DNA of 64,000 bases from an uncultured Porphyromonadaceae bacterium (GTDB taxonomy: Bacteria > Bacteroidota > Bacteroidia > Bacteroidales > Muribaculaceae), in NCBI GenBank assembly GCA_947643165.1, contig CANRVB010000001.1, positions 247,527 to 311,526 of the forward strand. Reading direction: 5' to 3'. Positions 35,425 to 46,004 of the stretch are shown here, one piece after another. The notes beneath the pieces were generated by a model, which was not told the DNA's origin, did not search any database, and saw only the letters and a program-made list of their open reading frames with translations. Numbering within the stretch: position 1 is the first letter of the stretch; every line of letters starts with the position of its first letter. A program made the translations under genes and the position numbers.

Positions 35425-36303
35425 TCACCGCTGTCTACCTAATTTAGCTATCGCTTTCTTATTGATCTTTACTTTGTAGCGCTGTCGCAGATCGGACAAC
35501 CATTGATCTTCCAATTCAAGTTGCAGATCATTTGACACGGCCGCACGAACATCGGCCATTTCCTCAGGACGGTCTATGATACGACCTTGCCATGCTCTGA
35601 AACTGCGCCACCGTCCGCTCGGGTCCGGGTATTTTCCACCAAATCCTATGTAATCCACCATTTCGCTCACGCCTTTGGGTGACAAAAGCGGTTCGATCCT
35701 CACGGCTGTGCCAAATTTGCGTCTAAGCAATCTTGAGAGGTTCTTCACATCGGCAGTAGTCCCCTGTTGGTCAAGATATTCCACAGCTTTATCCACCAGG
35801 CTGTCAGATTCGGCCATCACCACATAACCTTTGAAATGCAGTTCGCCCCACTGGTATCGGTCACGGTGGTTCTCAAAGTATCCGGCAAGTCTCACAGTAT
35901 CGGACGCCACCGGATCCCACAGCTTCAACCGGTTTATCTCAAACAGCAGCATTCCTTCCCGATACTCGCTTACCAGCCGTTCATATTCATGTCCGGACCG
36001 GTATTTGCCGGCCAAATCCGCCTTGCAGGCCTCAAGTTCAGCCACAAATACCGCAGCTGTATCGAGGTGCATATCTTCGGCCTCGGCTACTTTCAACTTG
36101 TAATCGGCAAACATCTCGGCATACTGCTGGATAGATATCTGTTCGACTCCGGCAATGCTGTTTTTCTCGTACATACGCAGGAATTCATCTGAACCGACAT
36201 CTCTGCCGGCCACAGTCATAATCACCGAATCCTTGGCCGCGGCCGCAACAACCGAAGCCATAAGTATGCAGGACAATATCAATCTGTCGATCAAGCTCGC
36301 CAT
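35425..36303 (-). CDS. SurA/PrsA-like periplasmic chaperone lacking a PPIase domain
   Basis: A 292-residue exported protein (signal peptide about 1-23, ending VAAAAKDS). The VAGRDVGSDEFLRMYEKNSI start and helical stretch to about 125, and the C-terminal ELEDQWLSDLRQRYKVKIN, resemble the chaperone parts of Bacteroidetes peptidyl-prolyl isomerases of the SurA type. A recognisable parvulin (rotamase) core with its usual His and Gly motifs is not seen in the middle. It may be a holdase for outer-membrane proteins. A weak -7 element (TAGATTTG, 36404-36397) lies 94 bp upstream. Confidence 0.6.
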   Translation of the reverse strand: MASLIDRLILSCILMASVVAAAAKDSVIMTVAGRDVGSDEFLRMYEKNSIAGVEQISIQQYAEMFADYKLKVAEAEDMHLDTAAVFVAELEACKADLAGKYRSGHEYERLVSEYREGMLLFEINRLKLWDPVASDTVRLAGYFENHRDRYQWGELHFKGYVVMAESDSLVDKAVEYLDQQGTTADVKNLSRLLRRKFGTAVRIEPLLSPKGVSEMVDYIGFGGKYPDPSGRWRSFRAWQGRIIDRPEEMADVRAAVSNDLQLELEDQWLSDLRQRYKVKINKKAIAKLGRQR

Positions 36304-36468
36304 TACTCTTTTAACGTCAATATATTATCGATATTCCGACCGGAATTTACGCGTTTATCTGCAACGCAAAATGCCGGTACTTAATTTTTTCCGCCACAAA
36401 TCTAACACATTTCTATCTCACCCGAAACTTTTTTTATTCCTTTTCGTTATAACATCAAAAATATTTTT

Positions 36469-36476
36469 TACCTTTG
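36469..36476 (+). promoter_or_regulatory. -7 promoter element of rho and long leader
   Basis: TACCTTTG at 36469-36476 is an exact TAnnTTTG. TTCG stands near the -33 site. It leaves a leader of about 285 bases before the rho ATG. The leader has a short hairpin GCCGC-ATTT-GCGGC (36639-36652) and no supported ORF. Rho genes in other bacteria are controlled by termination within their leaders, which this length would permit. The rest of the 463-bp gap (36304-36468) holds a weak - strand promoter only. Confidence 0.55.
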
Positions 36477-36766
36477 CGAATCATTCAGCGCAACTTAACC
36501 GGATCTCTTCTCAGTTTTGTTGGATTCATGCACTGAATCAATTCCTAATCCTCCTCATCTTCCAACTCACCCAATCTGTATTTATAAGACTGCCGCATTC
36601 ATACGACTGTCTTGTGTAGTTTGGTTTCGGCCTAATTTGCCGCATTTGCGGCGGCGAGGCTGTATTCCAACTCTATATTACCGTACTTTTGTCACATAGC
36701 AGACTGCCGACTACCTATTTACAGCTGCTTTTTAGTCATCAAAATTATTTCTCTCCTTTCCTTCCT

Positions 36767-38887
36767 ATGTTCAATATCCAGGATTTAGAAGCAAAAGACA
36801 ATGCTGAGCTCCGCGCAATTGCCGAATCCATGGGCCTGAAAAAGGCTTCCGACGAAAACCGCGAGCAAAATCTTTATTACATCCTTGACAGCCAGGCTGA
36901 AATTGCCGGTAAGGCTGCCGGTGAGCGCACTCCGCGCCAGCCTAAGGAACCGAAACGTGGCCCGGGCCGTCCGCCTAAGACTAAAGCAGAGAAGGCTGCA
37001 AAGCCTGAAAATGCAGAACCGAAGGCCCCCAAACAGAAAAAAGCCGAACCTACTGAGCCAAAACAGGATAATCAGAGCGCAGAAGCGCAAGACAGCGGTG
37101 TTGCTCCCCAGCAAGCCGCCCCCAAAAAGCGCGGACGCAAATCAAAAGCTCAGAAAGAGGCTGAAGCGGCAGCCGCCAAGACCAACGACCAACAGGAAAC
37201 GGCAACCATCGCCAGCCAAGAAATTCCCGCAGATAACGTTGCTACACAGGCAGTTACTGAATTGCCTGCAGAGCCGACCGAAGTCATGGCAGCAGAAGCC
37301 GATATGTCGGGGAAACGCCAGCGCGGACGCCGTCAGCGCCAGCAAGACAATACTCAGACAACTGACCGACAGCCTATGCCTGTAGCCGAGCCCGAACCCG
37401 TAGCATTGATTGAAGCTCATGTAGAGACTCCAGAAGCGGTTCAGGAAATGCCAGTAACTGAAGATATGGTTCAGAATAATACGGAAGGTGAACAGCCTCA
37501 ACCCAATCAGCAACCTAACGCGCAGCGCCGGGATTTCCGTCCGGGACATGCCGGTGCTGAACTTGGAGCGTTCTTTCCAGGCTCTCAGCGTAAAAAGTTC
37601 GTACCTCGCTCGCAACGTGAAAAGGAGGAGGCTGCAGCAGCTGCAGCAAATGCGCCAATTGTAATAAACGAACCGTGGGTTCAGCCTCAGCAACCTCAGC
37701 AGCAAGGCCGCAAAAATAAAAACCGCAACCGCCAGCAGGAGCAGCGACGCGATGACCAGACCTTCAATTTTGACGGAATACTCAGTACGATGGGCGTACT
37801 TGAGGTTATGCCGGAAGGCCACGGATTTCTCCGCTCCGCCGACTACAATTATCTCGCATCGCCAGATGATGTGTATCTGTCGCAGCAGCAGATCAAGACC
37901 AACGGACTGAAGCCAGGCGATGTAGTAGAAGCTTCGATACGTCCACCCAAACCCGGTGAAAAATATTTCTATCTGACAACTGTTCTCGGCGTAAACGGCC
38001 GAAGCCCGGAATATGCCCGCGACAGGGTGCCGTTCGAGCATCTCACGCCACTTTTCCCTGATCAGAAATTCGATCTTACCAGCGATAACCCGCTCAATCT
38101 TTCAACACGTGTGGTAGATATGTTCTCGCCTATCGGTAAAGGTCAACGCGGACTTATCGTGGCACCACCCAAGACAGGTAAGACTGTCCTGCTAAAGGAT
38201 ATAGCCAACGCGATAGCCCGTAATCACCCTGAGACTTACATCATGATTCTCCTGATAGATGAACGTCCGGAGGAGGTGACCGACATGAGCCGCAGCGTCA
38301 ACGCCGAGGTCATAGCATCGACATTTGACGAGCCGGCCGACCGCCACGTCAAAATTGCAGGTATCGTGCTTGAGAAAGCCAAACGCCTCGTTGAGTGCGG
38401 ACACGATGTCGTGATTCTGCTTGACTCCATAACACGTCTCGCACGAGCATACAACAATGTAGCTCCTACTTCGGGCAAGATACTTTCGGGCGGCGTAGAG
38501 GCCAACGCGCTCCAGAAGCCGAAAAGATTTTTCGGCGCAGCCCGAAATATTGAAGGCGGAGGTTCTCTCACAATCATAGCCACAGCTCTTACCGAGACCA
38601 ACTCGCGCATGGATGAAGTTATCTTCGAGGAATTCAAAGGTACAGGCAATATGGAGCTGCAGCTCGACCGTAAGCTGGCTAACAAGCGTATATTCCCGGC
38701 AGTCGACATCATGGCATCATCCACACGACGTGATGATCTGCTGTTGCGTTCGGACGTTCAGAGCCGCATGTGGATACTTCGCCGTTTCCTTGCAGACAGG
38801 AATCCTATCGAGGCTATGGAATTCATAAAGGACCGCATGGAGCGTACCCGCGACAATGATGAGCTTTTGCGAACAATGGGTGACTGA
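36767..38887 (+). CDS. rho: transcription termination factor Rho with long disordered insert
   Basis: A 706-residue hexameric RNA helicase. Order: Rho N-terminal helix bundle (about 1-45); a disordered Gln/Glu/Lys/Pro-rich insert (about 46-330) with AT-hook-like GPGRPPKTK (65-73) and KKRGRKSK (120-127) cores; the cold-shock-like primary RNA site (about 333-410, [20 protein letters not shown]); and the ATPase with P-loop around 466-473 (APPKTGKT), followed by Walker B and Q/R-loop regions. Typical Rho is about 420 residues. The insert is a known Bacteroidales trait. An in-frame ATG at 36689 has no domain support, and [10 protein letters not shown] is the family-like start. Confidence 0.95.
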   Translation: MFNIQDLEAKDNAELRAIAESMGLKKASDENREQNLYYILDSQAEIAGKAAGERTPRQPKEPKRGPGRPPKTKAEKAAKPENAEPKAPKQKKAEPTEPKQDNQSAEAQDSGVAPQQAAPKKRGRKSKAQKEAEAAAAKTNDQQETATIASQEIPADNVATQAVTELPAEPTEVMAAEADMSGKRQRGRRQRQQDNTQTTDRQPMPVAEPEPVALIEAHVETPEAVQEMPVTEDMVQNNTEGEQPQPNQQPNAQRRDFRPGHAGAELGAFFPGSQRKKFVPRSQREKEEAAAAAANAPIVINEPWVQPQQPQQQGRKNKNRNRQQEQRRDDQTFNFDGILSTMGVLEVMPEGHGFLRSADYNYLASPDDVYLSQQQIKTNGLKPGDVVEASIRPPKPGEKYFYLTTVLGVNGRSPEYARDRVPFEHLTPLFPDQKFDLTSDNPLNLSTRVVDMFSPIGKGQRGLIVAPPKTGKTVLLKDIANAIARNHPETYIMILLIDERPEEVTDMSRSVNAEVIASTFDEPADRHVKIAGIVLEKAKRLVECGHDVVILLDSITRLARAYNNVAPTSGKILSGGVEANALQKPKRFFGAARNIEGGGSLTIIATALTETNSRMDEVIFEEFKGTGNMELQLDRKLANKRIFPAVDIMASSTRRDDLLLRSDVQSRMWILRRFLADRNPIEAMEFIKDRMERTRDNDELLRTMGD

Positions 38888-38913
38888 TATCCATCAGCAT
38901 ATGACTTAAAGAT

Positions 38914-38944
38914 AAAAGGGGGCCGAGGCTCCCTTTTATTATTT
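38914..38944 (+). terminator. intrinsic terminator of rho
   Basis: AAAAGGGGGC (38914-38923) pairs with GCTCCCTTTT (38928-38937), one wobble, four-base loop CGAG, followed by ATTATTTCG. It lies 26 bp after the rho stop. Confidence 0.75.
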
Positions 38945-39070
38945 CGTGCGGGGTTACATTTCACCCGTTTGGGGATAGACTTTCACATATCATTCACTAA
39001 TTTTGGGCTGTTTTAGCTAAAGTTTTACGCATTTTGACACTTACCGTATCCTTTTCTACCATTTTTTTCT

Positions 39071-39078
39071 TACCTTTG
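39071..39078 (+). promoter_or_regulatory. -7 promoter element of nhaC
   Basis: TACCTTTG at 39071-39078 matches the consensus. No TTTG is found at the right spacing upstream. It is 54 bp before the TTG start of the antiporter gene. The remainder of the gap from rho (38945-39070) shows nothing else. Confidence 0.5.
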
Positions 39079-39132
39079 CACTCCAATTTCTAAGACTTTA
39101 ATACATTAATCCACAAAACGCTAACAACGTCA

Positions 39133-40581
39133 TTGGAAAAACGTAACAACAAGCCTGTCAATCCGCCGCTGTGGGTAGCGTTTACCCCGATTCTGTTTCT
39201 GCTGGCATCACTGATAGTATGTATCCTCACTCTTGGTGCTGATCGAGTTCTCGATCTTTCGCCTTGGCTGTTGCTCACGTCGGCTGTCATAGCCGTAGCA
39301 CTATGCTATTTCACTACGTCGAGAACCAATAGCCATCTGCTTTCGGGCCTCCGCAAAAGTGCCCGGCAGATTATTCCGGCATATCCAATATTACTTCTTA
39401 TAGGCACGCTCTCGGCAACATGGATGATATCGGGCGTGGTTCCGATGCTGATAGACTATGGTGTACACATGCTTTATCCGGCAGCCTTCCTGCCGTTGGC
39501 ATGTATTGTGTGCGCTCTTGTGAGCGTGATGACCGGGTCGTCGTGGACAACTATCGCCACAATAGGCGTTGCGTTCATGGGCATAGGCGCAGTGATGGGT
39601 TACCCGGCCCCCTGGATAGCCGGGGCAATAATATCAGGTGCGTACTTCGGTGACAAAGTCTCTCCTCTGAGCGATACTACCGTACTTGCATCATCGACTG
39701 TCGGCGTTGACCTGTTCACCCACATCCGGTCAATGCTCATAACCACGGTACCTGCCATCTGCATAGCTCTGGTGATTTATGCAATAATGGGTTACCGCAT
39801 ACAGGTACAATCGGAGGCGCAGATCGCCGAGATTTCGGAGGCAATAAGATCGACATTCAACATCACCCCGTGGCTGCTGACCGTACCTGCCATCACGTGC
39901 ATTCTCATCATTTTTAAAGCCAATACTGTAGTAACTCTGGGCGTCAGCACATTGGCCGGACTTGTGTCGGCAATAGTATTTCAGCCGGAACTGTTCAATA
40001 CAATCATAGGTCAGTCGAATATATTAGCCGGATCTCTCGGAATACTCATAAACGGTTCGGAGCTCGCGACCGGCAACGAAATACTCGATCCCCTGCTATC
40101 GACCTCCGGAGCGATGGGCATGATGCCAACGGTGTGGCTTGTGACAGCAGCAATGATGTTTGGTGGAGCAATGATAGGCACAGGAATGCTGTCGGCCATT
40201 ACGACGGCGGCCATCAAGCGTCTACGCAACCGACTCTCGCTTATAAGCTCGACTGTAGCCGGCGGCTGCTTCCTCAACCTGACCACTGGCGACCAATACA
40301 TATCGCTAATAATAGGCGGTAATATGTTTCATTCGGCGTATCGTACGGCCGGTATACGTCCACGCATTCTGAGCCGTTCGCTTGAGGATTCGATATCCGT
40401 GACATCTGTACTCATCCCCTGGAACAGCTGCGGTATGACTCAGTCGACTGTTCTCGGCATAGCGACGGTAGCCTATGCTCCGTTCTGTATCTTCAATATA
40501 CTGAGTCCGATAATGTCGATATGCATAGCTGCAATCGGCAGCCGTATGAGCCGCAGATCGTCGGAGCCAACACTCGCATGA
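39133..40581 (+). CDS. nhaC: Na+/H+ antiporter, NhaC family
   Basis: A 482-residue inner-membrane protein with about 11-12 hydrophobic segments. NhaC-family blocks include MTGSSWTTIATIGVAFMGIG, ISGAYFGDKVSPLSDTT and LNLTTGDQYISLIIGGNMF. It should exchange sodium for protons and help salt and pH balance. Malate/lactate exchange is known for some relatives. The start is TTG: an in-frame stop at 39091-39093 and no ATG or GTG in between leave it as the best choice. It is monocistronic. Confidence 0.88.
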   Translation: MEKRNNKPVNPPLWVAFTPILFLLASLIVCILTLGADRVLDLSPWLLLTSAVIAVALCYFTTSRTNSHLLSGLRKSARQIIPAYPILLLIGTLSATWMISGVVPMLIDYGVHMLYPAAFLPLACIVCALVSVMTGSSWTTIATIGVAFMGIGAVMGYPAPWIAGAIISGAYFGDKVSPLSDTTVLASSTVGVDLFTHIRSMLITTVPAICIALVIYAIMGYRIQVQSEAQIAEISEAIRSTFNITPWLLTVPAITCILIIFKANTVVTLGVSTLAGLVSAIVFQPELFNTIIGQSNILAGSLGILINGSELATGNEILDPLLSTSGAMGMMPTVWLVTAAMMFGGAMIGTGMLSAITTAAIKRLRNRLSLISSTVAGGCFLNLTTGDQYISLIIGGNMFHSAYRTAGIRPRILSRSLEDSISVTSVLIPWNSCGMTQSTVLGIATVAYAPFCIFNILSPIMSICIAAIGSRMSRRSSEPTLA

Positions 40582-40722
40582 TGATGATGACAGTTATATA
40601 ATCCGTACTACACTATTCTACGACATATATCAATAACCATAACTACTGTTTTTGACTATTACCTTAATCTACTACCATTTCAATTTAATCTTCTTATCTT
40701 ACAACCGAACATGTGAAAGCGT

Positions 40723-40751
40723 CTGTCCTCCGTCAAGAGGACAGTTTTTTT
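40723..40751 (+). terminator. intrinsic terminator downstream of nhaC
   Basis: CTGTCCTC (40723-40730) pairs with GAGGACAG (40737-40744), 6-base loop, followed at once by seven T. It stands 140 bp past the nhaC stop. The sequence between (40582-40722) is AT-rich with no supported gene, and 40752-40963 likewise shows nothing beyond a short unsupported ORF. Confidence 0.85.
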
Positions 40752-40963
40752 ATAAATATATCCGTCATGCCACATAAGCATTGCATAGGGATATAGATAA
40801 ACGAAGCTGTGAAGTCATATAATCAACGGCGATATACAGGTGTGCCATAGATGCCGATTCAAGGCGCCTCCTGACTGATTGACAATATTTATGGAGGAAT
40901 TGTTTACCGGACTGATAAAAGTGGAACACAGGGCAAATAAACAGCAAAATAGAGCGTATCGGC

Positions 40964-41008
40964 AAATAACAAACGGCTCCGGTCATGCCTAAGGCACAGC
41001 CGGAGCCG
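40964..41008 (-). terminator. terminator of the nuo-atp operon
   Basis: On the - strand, CGGCTCCGG (41008-41000) pairs with CCGGAGCCG (40982-40974), with an inner TGCC/GGCA stem, followed by TTTGTTATTTG. It lies 36 bp after the nuoN stop. Confidence 0.8.
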
Positions 41009-41043
41009 TAAAACAGTTGAAATCGTGAGAGGAGGAGCCGCTT

Positions 41044-42498
41044 TTAGCAGGCGGTCGAAACCATATCGAGCAGACCGTTGTAAACGCAGCTTACAATACC
41101 GAGGCCGATTATACCTGCAACGCAGATCCACATTGCGAAACGTTCGCTGCAGGCGCTCTTGAACTCGGGGATAACAGGAGTCTCCTCGCTTATGAACATA
41201 GCCTTAACTACCAACAGATAGTAGTAGAGGGAGATGATCGTATTGATCAACGCTATCAGGACAAGAACGTAGATCGCTACAGAACCCTGACTGATGGCGC
41301 TGGTAAATATGAAGAATTTGCTGAAGAATCCTGCGAACGGAGGGATACCAGCCAAAGAGAACATGGCCAGCATCATTGTGAAAGCCAACTTGGGATTTGT
41401 CTTACGCAGACCCTGATAGTCGTCCATGCTCACACGACCTGTGGCATTTTCGATAGCGCCAATAACGCCGAATGCAGCGAGGTTGCTGAATATGTATACA
41501 AGCACATAGTACATAAGAGCTGCAACACCCATTCCGCGGAAGGCTATAATGCCGAGCATAATGTAGCCAGCCTGAGAGATTGACGAGAACGCCAGGAAGC
41601 GCTTCATGTTTTTCTGACGCATTGCAAACAGGTTGCCGATAGTTATGGTCAGGATAATAAGCGCATAGAGCATCCATTCCCAAGCATCGCTGTAAACGGC
41701 GCCAAACACCTGCCAGAGGATAACGAGGAAGGCGAATGCACCGGCACCTTTCGATATAACCGAAAGATAGGAGGTAACGGGGGTGGGAGCACCCTGGTAT
41801 ACGTCGGCTGTCCAGAGGTGGAAGGGAACAAGCGACAGCTTGAAGCCAACACCACCGATCACGAATGCGACAGCGACGATGAGCATCAGGCTAATAGTTC
41901 CCTCGGCGAAAATCGCTCCGGCTATCTTAGAGAAGTAGAGCGAACCGGTAAGACCGTAAACAAACGACAGGCCCATCATGAGGATGACTGACGAGAATAC
42001 TGCCGTAAGGATATATTTCACGGCTGCCTCGTGGCTTTCGTAGCGGTGCTTGTCGAATGCAACCATAGCTGCAACCGGGAGCGACGCTGTCTCCAGACCG
42101 ATGATGAAGAGGAGGAAGTGGCGTGCCGAAATCATGAGGTACATGCCGAAGAGAGTCAGGAGGATAAGTTCGTAGAACTCGCCGCGACGAATCACTACCA
42201 TATCCTGCTTTGACCAGCGGATAGCCTGAATCATGACTATGACAGTACCGATGTTAAGGATATTCTTGATACATGCTGTGATAGCATTGGTCTCATACAT
42301 GCCGGCAAAAGCGTCGGCCGACTGCGAAACAGAGGGGCAGAAGCCAAAGAGAGTCTGAATCGCCATCAACCCTACGGCTACCCAGCCCGTCGCACCAAGC
42401 GCGCGCTTGGGCATGAACGTGTCGTAGAGGAACACTAACAGGAACACGACCAGCAGGCCAATCTCCTGTTTCATTGCAAAAAACTGTGAGTAATCCAT
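41044..42498 (-). CDS. nuoN: NADH-quinone oxidoreductase subunit N
   Basis: A 484-residue antiporter-like proton channel of the complex I membrane arm, with about 13-14 hydrophobic segments. The core SFKLSLVPFHLWTADVYQGA-type block (here GVGFKLSLVPFHLWTADVYQ) carries the conserved channel lysine and is shared by NuoL/M/N. It is the last gene of the operon, 16 bp after nuoM. Confidence 0.95.
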   Translation of the reverse strand: MDYSQFFAMKQEIGLLVVFLLVFLYDTFMPKRALGATGWVAVGLMAIQTLFGFCPSVSQSADAFAGMYETNAITACIKNILNIGTVIVMIQAIRWSKQDMVVIRRGEFYELILLTLFGMYLMISARHFLLFIIGLETASLPVAAMVAFDKHRYESHEAAVKYILTAVFSSVILMMGLSFVYGLTGSLYFSKIAGAIFAEGTISLMLIVAVAFVIGGVGFKLSLVPFHLWTADVYQGAPTPVTSYLSVISKGAGAFAFLVILWQVFGAVYSDAWEWMLYALIILTITIGNLFAMRQKNMKRFLAFSSISQAGYIMLGIIAFRGMGVAALMYYVLVYIFSNLAAFGVIGAIENATGRVSMDDYQGLRKTNPKLAFTMMLAMFSLAGIPPFAGFFSKFFIFTSAISQGSVAIYVLVLIALINTIISLYYYLLVVKAMFISEETPVIPEFKSACSERFAMWICVAGIIGLGIVSCVYNGLLDMVSTAC

Positions 42499-42514
42499 TG
42501 GTTCTTTCTATCTA

Positions 42515-44008
42515 TTAGTTCATGCCAATCACAGCAAAGATCTGCGGGCTGAATGTAAACTTGATCAATTCTTCAAAGAAGTTGGGGAAGCAGCCTATTG
42601 CAGCTACACAAACGATGAGGGCGAATGTCGATGTACGCTCCCACCATGTCGCATCGGTGAGTGAGAGATGGTGTTCGTCGTAGACAGGGCCAAACAGGAG
42701 TTTGCCGACAACACGCAGAATATACACGGCAGTGATCACGATAGAGCAGCATGCGAGTATAGTGAAGACGCGATGGAATGTGTCGGTATGCTCGAATGAG
42801 CCGATGAATATCGTCATCTCAGCCACAAAGCCACTCAGACCGGGAAGACCGAGAGAAGCCATACCGGCTATAACGTAGCAAACGGCCAGACAAGGCATAA
42901 TCTTCATAAGTCCGCCCATCTCGCGGATGTCGCGGGTGTGTGTACGACCGTATATCATACCGATCAGCGCGAAGAAGAGGGCTGTCATCAGACCGTGTGA
43001 GAGCATCTGCATGATGGCACCTGTCATTGCGGTTGTGTTGAGCATGAGGATAGCGAACAGCACGAGTCCGCAGTGGCTCACCGATGAGTAAGCATTGATA
43101 TACTTGAGGTCGGTCTGCACACAAGCGCTGAATGCGCCATAGACAACCGAGATACCGGTAAGGATAAGGAAGATCCAGGCAAGTTCCTCAGCAGCCTGAG
43201 GCATCAGATAGATGGCTACACGGAAGCAGCCGTAGCCGCCAAGTTTCATGAGCACACCTGCGTGAAGCATGGAAACCGCTGTCGGGGCAGAAGCGTGACC
43301 GTCGGGACTCCAAGTATGGAAGGGGAACATAGCACCCAGAACACCGAATCCCACGAATGTCATCGGGAAGAGGAAATTCTGCCATGAGGGATCGATCAGA
43401 TTGCCCTGGGCTATCTCTACGATGTTCCAGGTATGACCGCCGTTGTAGTAAATACCGATAAGGCCAAGCATGAGGAATGCAGATCCGCCCATAAGCATCA
43501 GGGTAAGCTTCATGGCCGAATAGTTCTTCTTACCGCTACCCCACACGCCTATGAGAAGGTACATTGGGATAAGAGCGACCTCATAGAACATGAACATCGT
43601 GAAGAGGTCGATGGAGATGAAGAAGCCAAACACACCGGTCGACAGGAGCACCAGCCAGAGGAAGAATTCCTTGGGGTGAGGATTGATTTTCCACGATGCG
43701 AACGAACCAGTCAGAAGGATAACCGACGACAGGATGAGCATCGCAATAGAGATACCGTCGACTCCGACGGCCATATTGATATTGAGCGGAGCAAACCAAC
43801 TCCAGGAGTCGGTATAAAGCATGGGAGCGTCAGCACCGGCGGCGCGCAGGCTCAGGTAGTCTGTCAGCAGATATACTGACAGGCCGAGCAGGGCAAGTGA
43901 GCCGGTTACGGCAACCGCACGAATCTGCTTCATGTTTTGGCTCACGGCGAGCAACCCGAGCATCAGCAGGGGTATCACCACGAAATAGATTAATATATTT
44001 GAAAACAT
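42515..44008 (-). CDS. nuoM: NADH-quinone oxidoreductase subunit M
   Basis: A 497-residue proton-channel subunit in the middle-to-distal part of the membrane arm. The family block LGAMFPFHTWSPDGHASAPT and the conserved glutamate region FMFYEVALIPMYLLIG are both present. Length is normal. nuoL ends 64 bp upstream and nuoN starts 16 bp on. Confidence 0.95.
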   Translation of the reverse strand: MFSNILIYFVVIPLLMLGLLAVSQNMKQIRAVAVTGSLALLGLSVYLLTDYLSLRAAGADAPMLYTDSWSWFAPLNINMAVGVDGISIAMLILSSVILLTGSFASWKINPHPKEFFLWLVLLSTGVFGFFISIDLFTMFMFYEVALIPMYLLIGVWGSGKKNYSAMKLTLMLMGGSAFLMLGLIGIYYNGGHTWNIVEIAQGNLIDPSWQNFLFPMTFVGFGVLGAMFPFHTWSPDGHASAPTAVSMLHAGVLMKLGGYGCFRVAIYLMPQAAEELAWIFLILTGISVVYGAFSACVQTDLKYINAYSSVSHCGLVLFAILMLNTTAMTGAIMQMLSHGLMTALFFALIGMIYGRTHTRDIREMGGLMKIMPCLAVCYVIAGMASLGLPGLSGFVAEMTIFIGSFEHTDTFHRVFTILACCSIVITAVYILRVVGKLLFGPVYDEHHLSLTDATWWERTSTFALIVCVAAIGCFPNFFEELIKFTFSPQIFAVIGMN

Positions 44009-44072
44009 AAGTTTATCGAGCTTACTATATTTGTACTTTTCTTAGCTAAAGATAATGATTGGCATGCCATTG

Positions 44073-45998
44073 TCAGAGTACGCACCAAGCTGTGATGACA
44101 GCCAGGAGCAATGCTCCGATGAGATAGAGCAACACGTACTGCTGAACGCGTCCGCTCTGAAGGTTCTTGATAGCGACAGATGCCTTGTTGGTAACTATAG
44201 CAAGGCCGTTCATCGAACCGTCGATCACGGCGCGGTCAAACCAAGCTATCGGGCGGCAGATGCCATTGAAGATTATCTTGTGGGTGATAAACATATAGAT
44301 CTCGTCCCAGTAGAAACGACGGTTGGCGGCGGTCCAGAGCCAGCGACAGCTATCGGCCATACGGCGCGGACGATCGTTTTCCTTGAGATAGAGGAAGCGT
44401 GCGAAGAATATGCCTACAAGCGCTATAGCCACACTTATGCCGGCAACGACATAGTCCATGTGGATCTGATATTCGTGGCCCTGCCAGGTGACAAATTCGC
44501 CGAAGTGGATAAATCCAGCGACGGTAGACACGGCGGCAAGAATAATGAGCGGGAGGCTCATGACCATTTCGCCATCGTGCGGACGGTGGTGATAGTCGGG
44601 CTCGTTCCACCAGAATATCAGGTAGTATATGCGGAACATATAGAAAGCGGTGAGACCGGCCACACAGCTCATCCAGATACCCCAGAATGTGCTGTATCCG
44701 TAAACGGCTACCAAGATCTCGTCCTTAGAGAAGAATCCGGCAAACGGAGGAATACCAGCAATGGCGAGACAGCCGATGAGGAAGGTGATGTGAGTGATAG
44801 GCATATACTTGCGTAGGCCACCCATAGCTGTGTAGTTGTTAGAGTGGACGGCATGAATCAGAGCACCGGCACCAAGGAAGAGCAGGGCTTTGAACATGGC
44901 GTGAGTGAACAGATGGAACATCGAAGCCATGTAGCCGAGACACTCATGAATTTCGGGACGTGCAACACCGAGCGAAACCATCATGAACGCAATCTGCGAG
45001 ATTGTGGAGAACGCGAGCACACGCTTGATATCGATCTGGCAGCATGCAACCACAGCTGCATAGAGCGCAGTGATGGCGCCTATCACCAGAACAAATTCGA
45101 GAGATGACGGTACCTGGAGATAAACGGGGAACATACGTGCCACCAGATATACACCGGCTACAACCATCGTGGCTGCGTGGATCAGGGCCGAAACAGGAGT
45201 CGGGCCTTCCATAGCATCGGGAAGCCAGATATGAAGAGGCATCATGGCCGACTTACCCATGCCACCCATGAAGATGAGCACCATAGCAAGGGTCAGCACT
45301 GAGCAACCCATGAAAGTAGCGCCAGCTGTAGAGGCGAGCACACTGCCGGGATCGCTTGTGAGGGTGATGAAGTCGAATGTCTGAGTGTAGAAGCTGAGGA
45401 TCAGAATACCCACCAGGAAGCCAAGGTCGGCGAAGCGGGTAACGATAAATGCTTTTTTCGATGCGCTTACTGCAGAAGGGAGAGTGTAGAAGAAACCGAT
45501 CAGCAGATAAGAAGAAGCACCCACCAGCTCCCAGAATATGTACATCTGGAAAATATTGGTAGCCACGACAAGTCCGAGCATCGAGAAGCTGAACAGCGAC
45601 AGGAATGCATAGTAACGCTGGAATCCTTTCTCACCTTTCATGTAGCCAAGGCTATAGAGGTGTACCATAAACGATATGGTAGGGATGACAATGAGCATCA
45701 TCGCCGAGATAGGATCGAGCAGGAATCCGAGACGTATTACCAGATTGGGGGTGAAGGCAAGCCAGTCGACGTTGAAAATAATCGACTGGAGGCGCTGACC
45801 GGCCTCGCTGATAAACTCAGGATTTCCTGAAAAATAATATTGAAACGCAGTGAAGTACGAAAGCACCAGCACTGTTCCCATGCCGAGAGTGCCAAGCACA
45901 CCGGCCGTCTTGTGGCTCATCTTCATGCCGGCAAGACCCAGCAGAAGAAACATCCCCAGCGGGATAGCAAGTATGAGCAAAGGTATTGTGAAGTCCAT
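44073..45998 (-). CDS. nuoL: NADH-quinone oxidoreductase subunit L
   Basis: A 641-residue distal proton-channel subunit with the long lateral helix expected near the C-terminus. Visible are FWELVGASSYLLIGFFY with the conserved Glu, KSAMMPLHIWLPDAMEGPTP with channel Lys and His, and FSKDEIL. It follows nuoK by 6 bp. Confidence 0.95.
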   Translation of the reverse strand: MDFTIPLLILAIPLGMFLLLGLAGMKMSHKTAGVLGTLGMGTVLVLSYFTAFQYYFSGNPEFISEAGQRLQSIIFNVDWLAFTPNLVIRLGFLLDPISAMMLIVIPTISFMVHLYSLGYMKGEKGFQRYYAFLSLFSFSMLGLVVATNIFQMYIFWELVGASSYLLIGFFYTLPSAVSASKKAFIVTRFADLGFLVGILILSFYTQTFDFITLTSDPGSVLASTAGATFMGCSVLTLAMVLIFMGGMGKSAMMPLHIWLPDAMEGPTPVSALIHAATMVVAGVYLVARMFPVYLQVPSSLEFVLVIGAITALYAAVVACCQIDIKRVLAFSTISQIAFMMVSLGVARPEIHECLGYMASMFHLFTHAMFKALLFLGAGALIHAVHSNNYTAMGGLRKYMPITHITFLIGCLAIAGIPPFAGFFSKDEILVAVYGYSTFWGIWMSCVAGLTAFYMFRIYYLIFWWNEPDYHHRPHDGEMVMSLPLIILAAVSTVAGFIHFGEFVTWQGHEYQIHMDYVVAGISVAIALVGIFFARFLYLKENDRPRRMADSCRWLWTAANRRFYWDEIYMFITHKIIFNGICRPIAWFDRAVIDGSMNGLAIVTNKASVAIKNLQSGRVQQYVLLYLIGALLLAVITAWCVL

Positions 45999-46004
45999 AA
46001 AGCT

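Noticed and set aside
40765..40986. A 73-codon - strand frame between nhaC and nuoN
   Set aside because: It runs into the nuo terminator hairpin, has no promoter of its own and no known motif.
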